Below, piece by piece: positions 35,281-43,755 of a stretch of 64,000 nt of DNA. Source of the DNA: Micromonospora sp. DSM 45708 (GTDB lineage: Bacteria; Actinomycetota; Actinomycetes; Mycobacteriales; Micromonosporaceae); contig NZ_CP154796.1 in NCBI RefSeq assembly GCF_039566955.1, forward strand, positions 1,674,001-1,738,000. Direction: 5' to 3'. The position numbers and the translations under genes are program-made. How positions within the stretch are numbered: the first letter of the stretch is position 1; the number at the start of each line of letters is the position of its first letter. The notes beneath the pieces were generated by a model, which searched no databases, was not told the origin of the DNA, and saw only the letters and a program-made list of their open reading frames with translations.

Positions 35281-35372
35281 GCGCTCCACGGGATCACATC
35301 CGTGGCGCGGACGGAGTAACGTGTTTGACGGAGAGGCCGCTCCCCCCGTGGCGGCCTCTCCACTATTTTTTT
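35281..35372 (+). ncRNA. Candidate small RNA ending in a Rho-independent terminator
   Basis: A hairpin at 35281-35309 (GCGCTCCACGG against CCGTGGCGC, one bulge) is followed by a 20-base linker and a textbook intrinsic terminator: GGAGAGGCCGC (35330-35340), a loop containing six C residues, GCGGCCTCTCC (35351-35361) and ACTATTTTTTT. T-tract terminators are rare in this window, and the cellulase already has its own hairpin 210 bp upstream. A short stable transcript is therefore plausible. The CCCCCC loop recalls one half of the actinobacterial 6C RNA, but the first hairpin lacks a C-run. Confidence 0.45.
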
Positions 35373-35421
35373 GCGGGTCCTCCACCGCGCGCCGCACCGG
35401 CCCGACCGCTAAGTTGTCCGG

Positions 35422-36303
35422 GTGCGGGAGACGGCGAGGGGTTGGACGGCGGTCTGGTTGGTCGTACTGGCCTTGATCCAGACGGCCGCGTTTCTGGTGG
35501 TGTGGCGATTCGCCGTGCACACCGAGCTGGGGCAGTGGCTCGACACGGTCGCCCTGACCGGCAACCAGATCGGCCAGGACCGGGTCGACGGGCCGGTGAA
35601 CACCCTCCTCAACGCCATGTCGGTGGTGTCGCTGCTGGCCGCGACCGCGGTGATCGGCTTCATCGCGCTGATCCGGGGCCGTAAGGCGCTCGCCGTCACC
35701 GCGACGCTGCTGATCGCCGGCGCGAACGCCAGCACCCAGGTGCTCAAGTACGTCCTCACCCGACCCGAGTTCGGCGTCGACCCGGAGCGGGCCGCCGCCG
35801 GCAACAGCCTGCCCAGCGGGCACACCACGATCGCGGCCTCGGTGGCGGTCGCCCTGATCCTGGTGCTGCCCCGGCAGTTGCGGGTGGCGGGCGCGTTCCT
35901 CGGCGCCGGCTACGCCGCCGCCGCCGGGGTGGCCACGCTCTCCGCCGGCTGGCACCGACCCAGCGACGCGGTCGCCGCGTACCTGCTGGTCGGCGCCTGG
36001 GCCGCGGTGGCCGGGCTGGTGCTGCTGGTCTTCCAGCGGGAGCGGGCCGTGGTGGAGCCCGGCGACGCGCACCGGCTGGCCGCCGCCGTGCTCGGAATCG
36101 GCGGCGCGGTGGCGATGCTGGCCTCCGCGTTGGCGTTGTCCTGGCTGGTGGACCGGTCCACCGTCGCCGTCGAGGAGCTCGGCCGCCGTCCGCTGTTCAT
36201 CGGGTACGCGGGCAGCGCGGCCGGCATCGCCGGCACGATCGCCGTGGTGGCCGCGCTGGTGCTCGCCCTGGTGCACCGGCTGGTGCCCCGGTGGAAGGGC
36301 TGA
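35422..36303 (+). CDS. PAP2-family membrane phosphatase
   Basis: 293 residues with six or more membrane helices. The three PAP2 phosphatase motifs are present: KYVLTRPEF (motif 1 region, K/R), NSLPSGHTT (PSGH) and AGWHRPSDAVAAY (the SR-x5-H-x3-D equivalent, catalytic His). Such enzymes dephosphorylate lipid phosphates, for example undecaprenyl pyrophosphate or phosphatidic acid, at the outer face of the membrane; the actual lipid is unknown. The GTG at 35422 has no ribosome site, and a TAAGTT about seven bases upstream could be a -10 of a leaderless transcript. It overlaps or abuts the next gene and probably forms a two-gene operon. Confidence 0.83.
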   Translation: MRETARGWTAVWLVVLALIQTAAFLVVWRFAVHTELGQWLDTVALTGNQIGQDRVDGPVNTLLNAMSVVSLLAATAVIGFIALIRGRKALAVTATLLIAGANASTQVLKYVLTRPEFGVDPERAAAGNSLPSGHTTIAASVAVALILVLPRQLRVAGAFLGAGYAAAAGVATLSAGWHRPSDAVAAYLLVGAWAAVAGLVLLVFQRERAVVEPGDAHRLAAAVLGIGGAVAMLASALALSWLVDRSTVAVEELGRRPLFIGYAGSAAGIAGTIAVVAALVLALVHRLVPRWKG

Positions 36304-36311
36304 GGCGCCCG

Positions 36312-36983
36312 ATGGAGCCGGTCCGGGCCGCGTTCCGCGACGAGTGCGAGCGGCTGGAGCGGGTGCTGCACGGGCTCGACGGGGCGGCGCTGGACCGTCC
36401 CACCCCGTGCCCGCCGTGGCGGGTCCGGGACCTGCTGGCCCACGTACGCGCCGGCGCCGGCCGGCTGGCCGGGATGCTCGCCGAGCCCGCGCCGCCACGG
36501 GCCGAGGTGACCGCCGCCGGGTACTTCGGCGCGGCCAAGTTCGCACCCGCCGTCGACCGGGACCGGATCGACGCGGCCCGGACTGCGGCCCGGGAACTGC
36601 CCGACGCGACCGAGGTGGCACGGGAGTTCGGGCGGGCCTGGCGGGCCACGGACGCGGCGGTGGCCGCCGAACCGCCGGACCGGGTGGTGCGCACCCGGCA
36701 CGGTGACGCGATGGCGCTGACCGAGTTCCTGCGTACCCGCGTGGTGGAGGTCGCGGTGCACGGCCTCGACCTGGCCGACGCGCTGGACCGGCCGCCGTGG
36801 ACCGCCCCGACCGCGGCGGCCGTGGTGGTCGACGTGCTCACCGCCGGCCGGCCGGTGCCGGACCGGCTCGGCTGGGACGCGCTCACGGTGCTGCGCAAGG
36901 CCACCGGCCGACTGCCGTGCACCGACGCGGAGCGGGCGGCGCTGGCGGCGGCCGGCATCCGCCGCCTCGCCTTCGGCGGCTGA
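36312..36983 (+). CDS. Maleylpyruvate isomerase/DinB-fold mycothiol-dependent enzyme-like protein
   Basis: 223 residues of the four-helix DinB/MDMPI fold. The conserved metal-binding His lies in RVRDLLAHV near residue 43, with further candidates in TRVVEVAVHGLDLADAL near 140-150. The PTPCPPWRVRDL start is typical of the actinobacterial family TIGR03083-type proteins, which often use mycothiol as cofactor to isomerise or transfer to unknown substrates. The ATG at 36312 lies 8 bp after the PAP2 stop; an earlier GTG at 36291 would overlap it. A 21-bp minisatellite begins one base after its stop codon. Confidence 0.78.
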   Translation: MEPVRAAFRDECERLERVLHGLDGAALDRPTPCPPWRVRDLLAHVRAGAGRLAGMLAEPAPPRAEVTAAGYFGAAKFAPAVDRDRIDAARTAARELPDATEVAREFGRAWRATDAAVAAEPPDRVVRTRHGDAMALTEFLRTRVVEVAVHGLDLADALDRPPWTAPTAAAVVVDVLTAGRPVPDRLGWDALTVLRKATGRLPCTDAERAALAAAGIRRLAFGG

Positions 36984-36984
36984 G

Positions 36985-37257
36985 CCGGCCGCCCGGCCAC
37001 CGACGCCGGCCGCCGGGCCACCGACGCCGGCCGCCGGGCCACCGACGCCGGCCGCCGGGCCACCGACGCCGGCCGCCGGGCCACCGACGCCGGCCGCCGG
37101 GCCACCGACGCCGGCCGCCGGGCCACCGACGCCGGCCGCCGGGCCACCGACGCCGGCCGCCGGGCCACCGACGCCGGCCGCCGGGCCACCGACGCCGGCC
37201 GCCGGGCCACCGACGCCGGCCGCCGGGCCACCGACGCCGGTCGCCCGGTTCCGTCGG
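36985..37257. repeat. 21-bp minisatellite, about 13 copies
   Basis: The unit CCGGCCGCCGGGCCACCGACG is repeated head to tail twelve times (36985-37236). The first copy has one change; the other eleven are identical. A degenerate thirteenth copy runs to 37257. The array lies entirely between the stop codons of two convergent genes. Since 21 is a multiple of three, all frames stay open, creating artefact ORFs. Identity of the copies suggests recent expansion, and copy number is likely to vary. Confidence 0.9.
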
Positions 37258-37274
37258 CATCCGGCCGGGGCGGG

Positions 37275-38159
37275 TCAGCCGGCTGCCGGCGCCGCTCCGG
37301 CGGTTCCGCCGGCCGCCGACCGGCCGGCCGCACCGCGCCGCAGGTGGTCCAGCACGATCGGGTCGATCCGGCCCGGCACGAAGCGTTCCTCCAGGTTCTC
37401 CAGGCCGGACCAGGCGGCGAGCGCGTCGTCCAGGCCGGCCGGGCCGACCGGGTGCCCGGCGGCGGCGAGCAGCTCCGCCACCTCGACGGCGAGCGGGCCG
37501 GTGAGGTCGCGCAGGCTGGCCGGGTCGGGACGGCCGAAGATCATGGTGTGCAGGCCGAGCAGGCGGCGCAGCTCGGCGACCGGGTCCGGATGGTCGTCCA
37601 CCCGCAGGTCGACCAGCTCGTCACCGGTGCCGGCGTAGCCGCCGTGGCGCTGCACCACCAGCAGCGCGGCGCTCTGCCGGCCGCGCCGGTCGCCGCCGGC
37701 CCGGTCCCCGGCGGCCAGCGCGGCGAGCAGTCGCTGCGGGAACGGCAGGTCGGTGCCGGTGAGCCAGGCGTCGCGCAGCGCGTCGATCACCTGCGGGCCG
37801 GTCAGGATGTTGCCCTGCGCGGCCCACCCGTCACCGGCCTGCCCACCGGCCCAGGGATGGCAGCGCGGCCCCGTCCAGGTGGCCCCCGCGCCGGCGGCCC
37901 CGACCACGGCGAGCTGCCGGTCGTCGCGCCCCGGGTCGGCGGCGACCAGACCGGCCACCGTGTCGGCGGCGGTGACGCCGGTACGCAGCAGCACCAGCGC
38001 CTGCGCCCGGTAGGCGAGGTTGGCGTGCGCCTGGGTGGCGACCGCCCCCACCCGCGCCTCGGCGGCCGGCACCAGCGCCCCGGCGGCGAGGAACCGGCTG
38101 GCCACGGCCACGCCGTGCAGGTGCCCGTCGGCGGAGCGGGCGACGAGCGAGAACGTCAC
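37275..38159 (-). CDS. DUF1028 family protein (Ntn-hydrolase-like)
   Basis: 294 residues. The N-terminus MTFSLVARSADG and the following GVAVASRFLAAGALVPAAEARVG, GAVATQAHANLAY and AAQGNILTG segments match DUF1028, a family with an Ntn-hydrolase-like fold. The hydroxyl or thiol at residue 4 could be the nucleophile after processing, but this is not established. DUF1028 proteins are cytoplasmic and have been linked to peptide or amide metabolism. The C-terminal ~70 residues include a helical peptidoglycan-binding-like tail (LEERFVPGRIDPIVLDHL). It is leftward; the minisatellite lies at its 3' end. Confidence 0.85.
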   Translation of the reverse strand: MTFSLVARSADGHLHGVAVASRFLAAGALVPAAEARVGAVATQAHANLAYRAQALVLLRTGVTAADTVAGLVAADPGRDDRQLAVVGAAGAGATWTGPRCHPWAGGQAGDGWAAQGNILTGPQVIDALRDAWLTGTDLPFPQRLLAALAAGDRAGGDRRGRQSAALLVVQRHGGYAGTGDELVDLRVDDHPDPVAELRRLLGLHTMIFGRPDPASLRDLTGPLAVEVAELLAAAGHPVGPAGLDDALAAWSGLENLEERFVPGRIDPIVLDHLRRGAAGRSAAGGTAGAAPAAG

Positions 38160-38265
38160 GCGCGGATCGTAGCCCGGCGGCGGGCGTGGCGTCCCCCCAC
38201 CGGCGGGAGGCGTCGGGCGCGGTCGGCACGGCGGCGCGGGCGACCGGAACGGGGCGCGGACGCGG

Positions 38266-39477
38266 TCAGAACGGCGACGCGGGCGCCTCCGGCGGGCGGC
38301 CCCAGGCGCGGCGGACGTCGGCCACCGCCACCGCCGCCAGCACCACGACCGCGTACCCGGCCGCCACCAGCAGCGGGATGCGCACCAGCAGCGGTACGGC
38401 CAGCACCAGCGCGACGATCGCCACCAGCCGGGACGGCGAGACCCGGCCGAACACCTCGTACTCGAAGCGGGCCCGGCCGGCCAGGAACAGCGCCGGCCCG
38501 CCCAGGACCATGGCGAGCCACGCCAGTTCGTTGTGCCCGGTGGGGTGCTCGATGGCCAGCTCGTAGCCGATCGCGGTGACCACCACGCCGATCACCATGA
38601 CCATGTGGGTGTCGGCGGCGGAGCGCCCGATGGTGGCCGGATGCTCGGCCCCGGTCACCGCCTCGCCGAGGATCTGCCCGGCCCGCTGCACGTAGATCCG
38701 CCACAACAGCACGGACGTCGCCAGGGCGGCGGAGAACGCGACGATGCTGGGCCAGCCGCTCGGCGAGCGGGTGAACGTCAGGCCGGCGACCAGGATCGTC
38801 TCGCCGATCGCCACCAGATAGAACTGCTGGTACCGCTCGGCGAGGTGCCGGCCGTGGATGTCCCACCGGGAGATCGTCGAGCGGCCCAGGCCCGGCACCG
38901 GCCAGCCGAACCGGTTGCCGAGATACTCCACCAGCAGCGCCGCGCTCCAGAGCACCACCCGGGGGTTGGTGGGCAGCACCGCGCCGGCGAGCCACAGCAC
39001 CGCGGAGACGCAGTACGTGATCAGCATCCGCAGCTTCAGCCGGCGGTACTGGAGTCGGCGCAGCACCAGCAGCAGGATCGCCGATCGGCCGACGCTCGCC
39101 ACCACGTACGCGACGGCGAACGGCAGCCCGGTCGAGGTGAACGCGCGGGGGATCGCCACCCCCATCACCATCGCCGACACCAACGCGGTGACCACGATGA
39201 CCTGCAACCACAGGTGGTACGGGTCGTACCGGCTGGTGGTCCACGCGGTGCCCTGCCAGAGCATCCAGAGCGCGATCAGCAGCAGCAACGTCTTCCCGCC
39301 GCCGGTCACCGCCTCCCAGTTGGTCTTGCCTCTCTCCAACGCCAGGTCCTCGAAGGCGCGCGCGGAGATCCGGGTCAGCGCGAACACGTAGACCAGATCG
39401 AAGAAGAGCTCCAGGAACGTGGCCCGGCCCCGGTCGTCGTCGTCCGAGCGCAGGGTGGCCGGCTCGGCGGTCCTCAC
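38266..39477 (-). CDS. Low temperature requirement protein A (LtrA) family membrane protein
   Basis: 403 residues with about 11-12 membrane helices. The family signature FLELFFDLVYVFAL is near residue 21-35, and LYLVAIGETIL-like QFYLVAIGETILVAG occurs in the middle. LtrA was named from a cold-growth phenotype in Listeria; its biochemical role is not known, transport being likely. The GTG at 39477 is preceded by GGGAG at a good distance. A longer frame to 39522 would add a peptide starting with a TTA codon, which is unlikely here. It is divergent from the LLM oxidoreductase gene, with a 126-bp gap. Confidence 0.87.
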   Translation of the reverse strand: MRTAEPATLRSDDDDRGRATFLELFFDLVYVFALTRISARAFEDLALERGKTNWEAVTGGGKTLLLLIALWMLWQGTAWTTSRYDPYHLWLQVIVVTALVSAMVMGVAIPRAFTSTGLPFAVAYVVASVGRSAILLLVLRRLQYRRLKLRMLITYCVSAVLWLAGAVLPTNPRVVLWSAALLVEYLGNRFGWPVPGLGRSTISRWDIHGRHLAERYQQFYLVAIGETILVAGLTFTRSPSGWPSIVAFSAALATSVLLWRIYVQRAGQILGEAVTGAEHPATIGRSAADTHMVMVIGVVVTAIGYELAIEHPTGHNELAWLAMVLGGPALFLAGRARFEYEVFGRVSPSRLVAIVALVLAVPLLVRIPLLVAAGYAVVVLAAVAVADVRRAWGRPPEAPASPF

Positions 39478-39603
39478 CGCCGACTCCCGCCCTCGATCGC
39501 GTCCACCCGGCAGTCGTAACACTCTTCGCGGCCGTCGCGGCGCGGATCGTGCGGATCACCCCCTGATCTTGCTCCGGCGGTGCCGGGCGGGCACGATCGA
39601 CGG

Positions 39604-40602
39604 GTGACGAACCGATGGGGCATGACCGTGCCGCTGGACGGCATCCCGCTCGCCGAGCACGCCGAGGTCTACGCGACGCTGGACCGGGCCGGCTTCACCG
39701 ACGTCTGGTCGTCGGAGGTGGCCGGCACGGACGCGTTCACCCCGCTCGCGCTCGCCGCCGCCTGGGCGCCCCGGCTGCGCCTCGGCACCGCGATCACCCC
39801 GGTCTTCACCCGGGGGCCGGCGCTGCTGGCGATGAGCGCCGCCGCGCTGGCCGAGGCCGCGCCGGGCCGCTTCGCGCTGGGCGTCGGCGCGTCCTCGCCG
39901 GTGCTGGTGCGGGACTGGAACGCGGTGCCGTTCGACGAGCCCTACCGGCGCACCCGCGACGTGCTGCGGTTCCTGCGGGCGGCGCTGCGCGGCGAGACCG
40001 TCGACGGGGCGTACGACACGTTCGCAGTCCGGCGGTTCACGCTGGAACGCCCGCCGGCCGTGCCGCCGCCGGTGCTGCTGGCCGCGCTGCGCCCCGGCAT
40101 GCTGCGGCTCGCCGCCGCCGAGGCCGACGGGGTGATCCTGAACTGGCTCGCCGCCGACGACGTGCCGACCGCGCTCGCCGAGCTGGGGGAGCGTCGCCCC
40201 GGCTTCCAGGTCGCCGCCCGGATCTTCGTCTGCCCCACCGAGGACGCCGCCTACGCCCGCGCGCTGGGCCGCCGCCTGATCACCGGCTATCTCACCGTGC
40301 CCGCGTACGCCGCCTTCCACCGCTGGCTCGGCCGGCAGGAGACGCTCGGGGAGATGTGGCGGGCCTGGGCGGCGGGGGACCGGCGCGGCGCCGCCGCCGC
40401 GGTGCCCGACGACGTGGTCGACGCGCTGGTGCTGCACGGCTCGCCCGAGCGGTGCGTGGCCTCTGCCCGCCGGTACGCCGCGCAGGGCGTCGACGTGCCG
40501 GTGTTGGCGGTGCTGCCCACCCCGGAGACGACCGGGGGCGGCGCGGCGGCCTGGGCCGACCTGCTGCCCCGGCTCGGGGCCGGCGCCGAGGACGGGAGCT
40601 GA
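39604..40602 (+). CDS. LLM-class (F420-dependent) flavin oxidoreductase
   Basis: 332 residues of the luciferase-like TIM barrel: GFTDVWSSEVAGTDAFTPLALAA, LRLGTAITPVFTRGP, GRFALGVGASS (typical cofactor-binding GxG segment near 92-102), and the C-terminal LHGSPERCVASARRYAAQGVDVPVL. In actinomycetes these enzymes usually use coenzyme F420 to reduce or oxidise small organic molecules. The substrate is unknown. The GTG at 39604 lacks a clear SD. An SDR gene begins one base after the stop, so the two enzymes may act in the same pathway. Confidence 0.85.
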   Translation: MTNRWGMTVPLDGIPLAEHAEVYATLDRAGFTDVWSSEVAGTDAFTPLALAAAWAPRLRLGTAITPVFTRGPALLAMSAAALAEAAPGRFALGVGASSPVLVRDWNAVPFDEPYRRTRDVLRFLRAALRGETVDGAYDTFAVRRFTLERPPAVPPPVLLAALRPGMLRLAAAEADGVILNWLAADDVPTALAELGERRPGFQVAARIFVCPTEDAAYARALGRRLITGYLTVPAYAAFHRWLGRQETLGEMWRAWAAGDRRGAAAAVPDDVVDALVLHGSPERCVASARRYAAQGVDVPVLAVLPTPETTGGGAAAWADLLPRLGAGAEDGS

Positions 40603-40603
40603 G

Positions 40604-41404
40604 ATGAACCTGACCGACCGGGTGGTGGTGATCACCGGCGGGGCCGGTGGCATCGGCGCGGCGCTGGGCCGCCGCTTCGCCGCCGAGGGCGCCGCCGCCG
40701 TGGTGCTCGCCGACCTGGCCGCCGACGCGGCCCGCGCGGCGGCCGACGCGATCGGCCCGGTGGCCTCCGGCGTCGGGCTGGACGTCACCGACGAGGCGGC
40801 GGTCCGCGCGCTCGTCGACGAGACCGAACGCCGCCACGGCCGGATCGACCTGTTCTGCGCCAACGCCGGGGTCGCCACCGGCGGCGGCCTCGACGCGCCC
40901 GACGCCGACTGGGACCGGGCCTGGCGGGTCAACGTGCTCGGCCACCTGCACAGCGCCCGCGCGGTGCTGCCGGGCATGCTGCGCCGGGGGCAGGGCCACC
41001 TGCTGCTCACCTGCTCGGCGGCGGGCCTGCTGACCGCCGTCGGGGACGCGCCGTACACGGCCACCAAGCACGCGGCGGTCGGCCTCGCCGACTGGCTGGC
41101 GATCACCTACCGGGACGCCGGCATCCGGGTCAGCGCGCTCTGCCCGCAGGGCGTGGACACCCCGATGCTCGCCGACGGGCTCGCCGAGGGACACCTCGGC
41201 GCGCGGGTGATCGCCGCGTCCGGCGCGATCCTCACCCCGGACCAGGTCGCCGACGCGGTCGTCGCCGGGCTGGCCGAGGAACGCTTCCTCATCCTGCCCC
41301 ACCCGGAGGTGGCCGACTTCGCCCGCCGCCGTGCCGAGGACCCGGACGGCTGGCAGGCCGGCCTCCGCAAACTCGTCCGCAAGCTACGCGCCGCCGGCTC
41401 CTGA
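40604..41404 (+). CDS. Short-chain dehydrogenase/reductase (SDR)
   Basis: 266 residues of a classical SDR: cofactor loop ITGGAGGIGAAL (11-22), the acidic ADLAAD after beta2 suggesting NAD preference, the CANAGVA motif near 88, the catalytic Ser in TCSAAG near 140, and YTATK (Tyr and Lys) near 153. The last ~60 residues resemble actinobacterial SDRs with a C-terminal LVRKL extension. It oxidises or reduces an alcohol/ketone; the substrate is unknown. It is cotranscribed with the LLM oxidoreductase (1-bp gap). Confidence 0.9.
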   Translation: MNLTDRVVVITGGAGGIGAALGRRFAAEGAAAVVLADLAADAARAAADAIGPVASGVGLDVTDEAAVRALVDETERRHGRIDLFCANAGVATGGGLDAPDADWDRAWRVNVLGHLHSARAVLPGMLRRGQGHLLLTCSAAGLLTAVGDAPYTATKHAAVGLADWLAITYRDAGIRVSALCPQGVDTPMLADGLAEGHLGARVIAASGAILTPDQVADAVVAGLAEERFLILPHPEVADFARRRAEDPDGWQAGLRKLVRKLRAAGS

Positions 41405-41478
41405 CCGGCCGCACGGCTCCCGCTCCGGGCGCGTCCGCGCGTCGCCGTCCCGGTCGGCAACCGGCGTGCGTGCGGGCG

Positions 41479-43755
41479 TCAGCGCCGCCAACGCAGCGGG
41501 CCCGGGTGGACCCGCCACCACAACCGCCGCCAGCGTGGCCGGGCGTCGCGCAGCGACTCGCCGTACGCGGTGACCAGCGCCGCCGCCCGGTCCGCCTGCT
41601 GCCCGGTGGTGCTGCCCGGGGCGAAAGCCACCTGGTTGACCAACCCGGCCAGCTCGTCGACCCCGCCGCCGGAAGCCTCCGCGCCGGCCGATGCGCCGGT
41701 CGCCGCACGGGCCTCGGCGAGCGTCCCACGGGCCCGCTCGGCCACCTCGGCCGCCGCCAGGTCCGACCCGGCCGGGCGGCCGGCCAGCCGCAGCGCGTCG
41801 GTCAGCTCCCGCCAGGCGCCGGCGACCCGCTCGCCGGGCGCACCCCGGTCCAGCCGGGACCGGCTCAACCGGCGGCGCGACATGGCCAGCGCCGCCAGCA
41901 GCGCGCCGACCACCAGCAGCAGGCCGCCGACGCCGCCGCCCACCAGCACCGGCGTACCCGGACCGCCGCGGACCCGGTCCGGCGCGGACGCGGCGGCCGG
42001 GGCAGAGGCCGAGGGCTGCCCGGTCGGCGCCGGGACCTCCGACGGCGGCGGCTCCTCCGGCTGCGGCCGGAAGTCCTCCTCCACCGGGCGGGGCGCGGAG
42101 TCCGGACGCGGCATCGGGTCGAACGGCACCCACCCGACGCCGTCGAACAGCACCTCCGGCCAGGCGTACGCGTCGGCGGCCCGCACCGGCCCGTCCGCCT
42201 TCGGCGCGAACCCGACCACCACCCGGGTGGGCAGCCCGGCGAGCCGGCCGAGCACCGCGAACGCGGCGGCGAACTGCTCCGAGGTGCCCCGCTGCCCGCC
42301 GCCGTTACGCGGCCCGAACAGGAAGAACGTCAGATTCGGGTACGCGTGCCCGCTGGGCGCGTCGGCGGTCACCCGGTAGTGCTCGGCGAGGAACGTGGCG
42401 ATCGCGTCGGCCCGCGCGTACGGGGCGCCGTTGGCCTCGGCGAGCTGGGTGGCCAGCCGCCGCAACTGCTCCGGTGCCCCGTCCGGCACCCGCAGCACCC
42501 GCGCCACCGCGTCGCCGGCCGGCACGTTCGCGGTGCTCACCAGGTTCACATCCGGGCGCTCCCGCACCGAGGACACGTCGTACCGCAGCCCCGGGGCGAG
42601 CCCCTCCGGGCGGATCAGCGTCCCGCTCGCCGGGTCGTACGCCACCCGCGCGCCACCCACCTCGCGCGGCGTCGGCACCGCCGGCAGCAGCCGCCCGGTC
42701 AGGTCGCCCACCGTGATCTCCTGGCGCACCGCCTCGGTGGTGGCCCCCGGCGCGGGCTCGACCGCCGGCAGGATCCGCCCCGCGTTGCGGTACGTGGCCC
42801 CGACCCGCCAGGTCACCCCGTCGTAGTCGCTGAGCACCGCCAACCGGATCCGCGGCGGCCCGCCCTCGGCCGGCCCGGCGACCGTACGCACGTCGAGCAG
42901 CCGCTGGTCCGGGTTCAACGCCCAGCCCGAGATCCGGATGAGCGGGTTCTCGTCCAGCGACTCCACCTGCGGCGGCTCCACGTAGCGGCGCGGGTCGACC
43001 GGACGCGCGTCGACCTGACCGGCGACCACCGGCGCGACCAGCGCGGCCAACGCCACCACCACGGCCAGACCGGCCGCGCTCGCGGCGGCCAGCCGGAGCC
43101 GCACCGCCGCGCGTACCGCCGGGGTGAGCCCGGCGACCGGGTCGGCGTCCGCCGCCGGGTCGGACCGGCGTCCCGGCGCCGCCAGGCCGGCCGCCGCCAC
43201 GGCCGCGAACAGCACCGTCGGGCCGACCGCCGGCGCCGCGTTCGGCCCGACCACGTAGAGCGCGCCGGCGTAGAGCAGCGCCGGCGGCAGGTACCCGGCC
43301 AGCACCCGGCCGGCCCGCACCGCCACCTCGGCGGCGGTCAGCCCGGCCAGCCAGGCGGCCACCACCGGGACCAGCACGGTGTCCGGCGTCGGCTGCACCG
43401 GGATCATCGCGGTCAGCAGCCGGGGGATCGCGTTGCGGGCGGCGTCGGCGGCCACCTCGCCGAGCCCGCCGGGCAGCGCCGCGTGGCTCGCCGCCAGCCG
43501 CAGCGACAGCAGCGTCCAGCCGGCCAGGGCGACCACCGACAGCGGCGCCACCAGCCACGACGCCAGCCGCCGGGCGGCCACGCTCACCAACACCGAGCCG
43601 GCCGCCGCGCCGACCATCAACCGGGCCAGCAGCGGATCGGCGTACACCCGGCCCAACACCACGCCGGACAGCGCGACCAGCACGACCAACGCCACCGGCA
43701 CCGGCGCCGCCCGCAGCCCCCGGACCGCCCATCCCCGCGCCGACGCCCCGGTCAC
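41479..43755 (-). CDS. TgpA-like membrane protein with degenerate transglutaminase domain
   Basis: 758 residues. The N-terminal ~230 residues hold seven or so membrane helices (DUF3488-like). An extracytoplasmic region with a transglutaminase-like core (~430-555) follows, then a Pro-rich linker, another membrane helix near 600 and a cytoplasmic DUF4129-like tail. In the core the usual catalytic Cys of the ExC-F-A motif is Ser492 (GTSEQFA) and the usual His of HAW is Tyr530 (AYAWPEV); only Asp546 of the triad remains. Catalysis is therefore unlikely. The GTG start overlaps the DUF58 stop (GTGA), indicating coupling in a MoxR-DUF58-TGase operon. Confidence 0.87.
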   Translation of the reverse strand: MTGASARGWAVRGLRAAPVPVALVVLVALSGVVLGRVYADPLLARLMVGAAAGSVLVSVAARRLASWLVAPLSVVALAGWTLLSLRLAASHAALPGGLGEVAADAARNAIPRLLTAMIPVQPTPDTVLVPVVAAWLAGLTAAEVAVRAGRVLAGYLPPALLYAGALYVVGPNAAPAVGPTVLFAAVAAAGLAAPGRRSDPAADADPVAGLTPAVRAAVRLRLAAASAAGLAVVVALAALVAPVVAGQVDARPVDPRRYVEPPQVESLDENPLIRISGWALNPDQRLLDVRTVAGPAEGGPPRIRLAVLSDYDGVTWRVGATYRNAGRILPAVEPAPGATTEAVRQEITVGDLTGRLLPAVPTPREVGGARVAYDPASGTLIRPEGLAPGLRYDVSSVRERPDVNLVSTANVPAGDAVARVLRVPDGAPEQLRRLATQLAEANGAPYARADAIATFLAEHYRVTADAPSGHAYPNLTFFLFGPRNGGGQRGTSEQFAAAFAVLGRLAGLPTRVVVGFAPKADGPVRAADAYAWPEVLFDGVGWVPFDPMPRPDSAPRPVEEDFRPQPEEPPPSEVPAPTGQPSASAPAAASAPDRVRGGPGTPVLVGGGVGGLLLVVGALLAALAMSRRRLSRSRLDRGAPGERVAGAWRELTDALRLAGRPAGSDLAAAEVAERARGTLAEARAATGASAGAEASGGGVDELAGLVNQVAFAPGSTTGQQADRAAALVTAYGESLRDARPRWRRLWWRVHPGPLRWRR

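Noticed and set aside
31896..35363. An 1155-residue leftward open frame opposite the GH48 cellulase
   Set aside because: Composition is Val/Arg/Gly-rich low complexity, typical of antisense frames in high-GC DNA; the plus-strand cellulase is unmistakable.
35281..35372. A confident 6C RNA assignment
   Set aside because: Only the second hairpin has a six-C loop; the first loop has no C-run, so it is listed only as a candidate small RNA.
36985..37257. The 21-bp repeat array as a CRISPR
   Set aside because: Copies are contiguous with no unique spacers and no cas genes are nearby.
36797..37504. ORFs encoding HRRPPG or PASVARR peptide repeats across the minisatellite
   Set aside because: The 21-bp period keeps every frame open; there is no start signal and the flanking genes end on each side.
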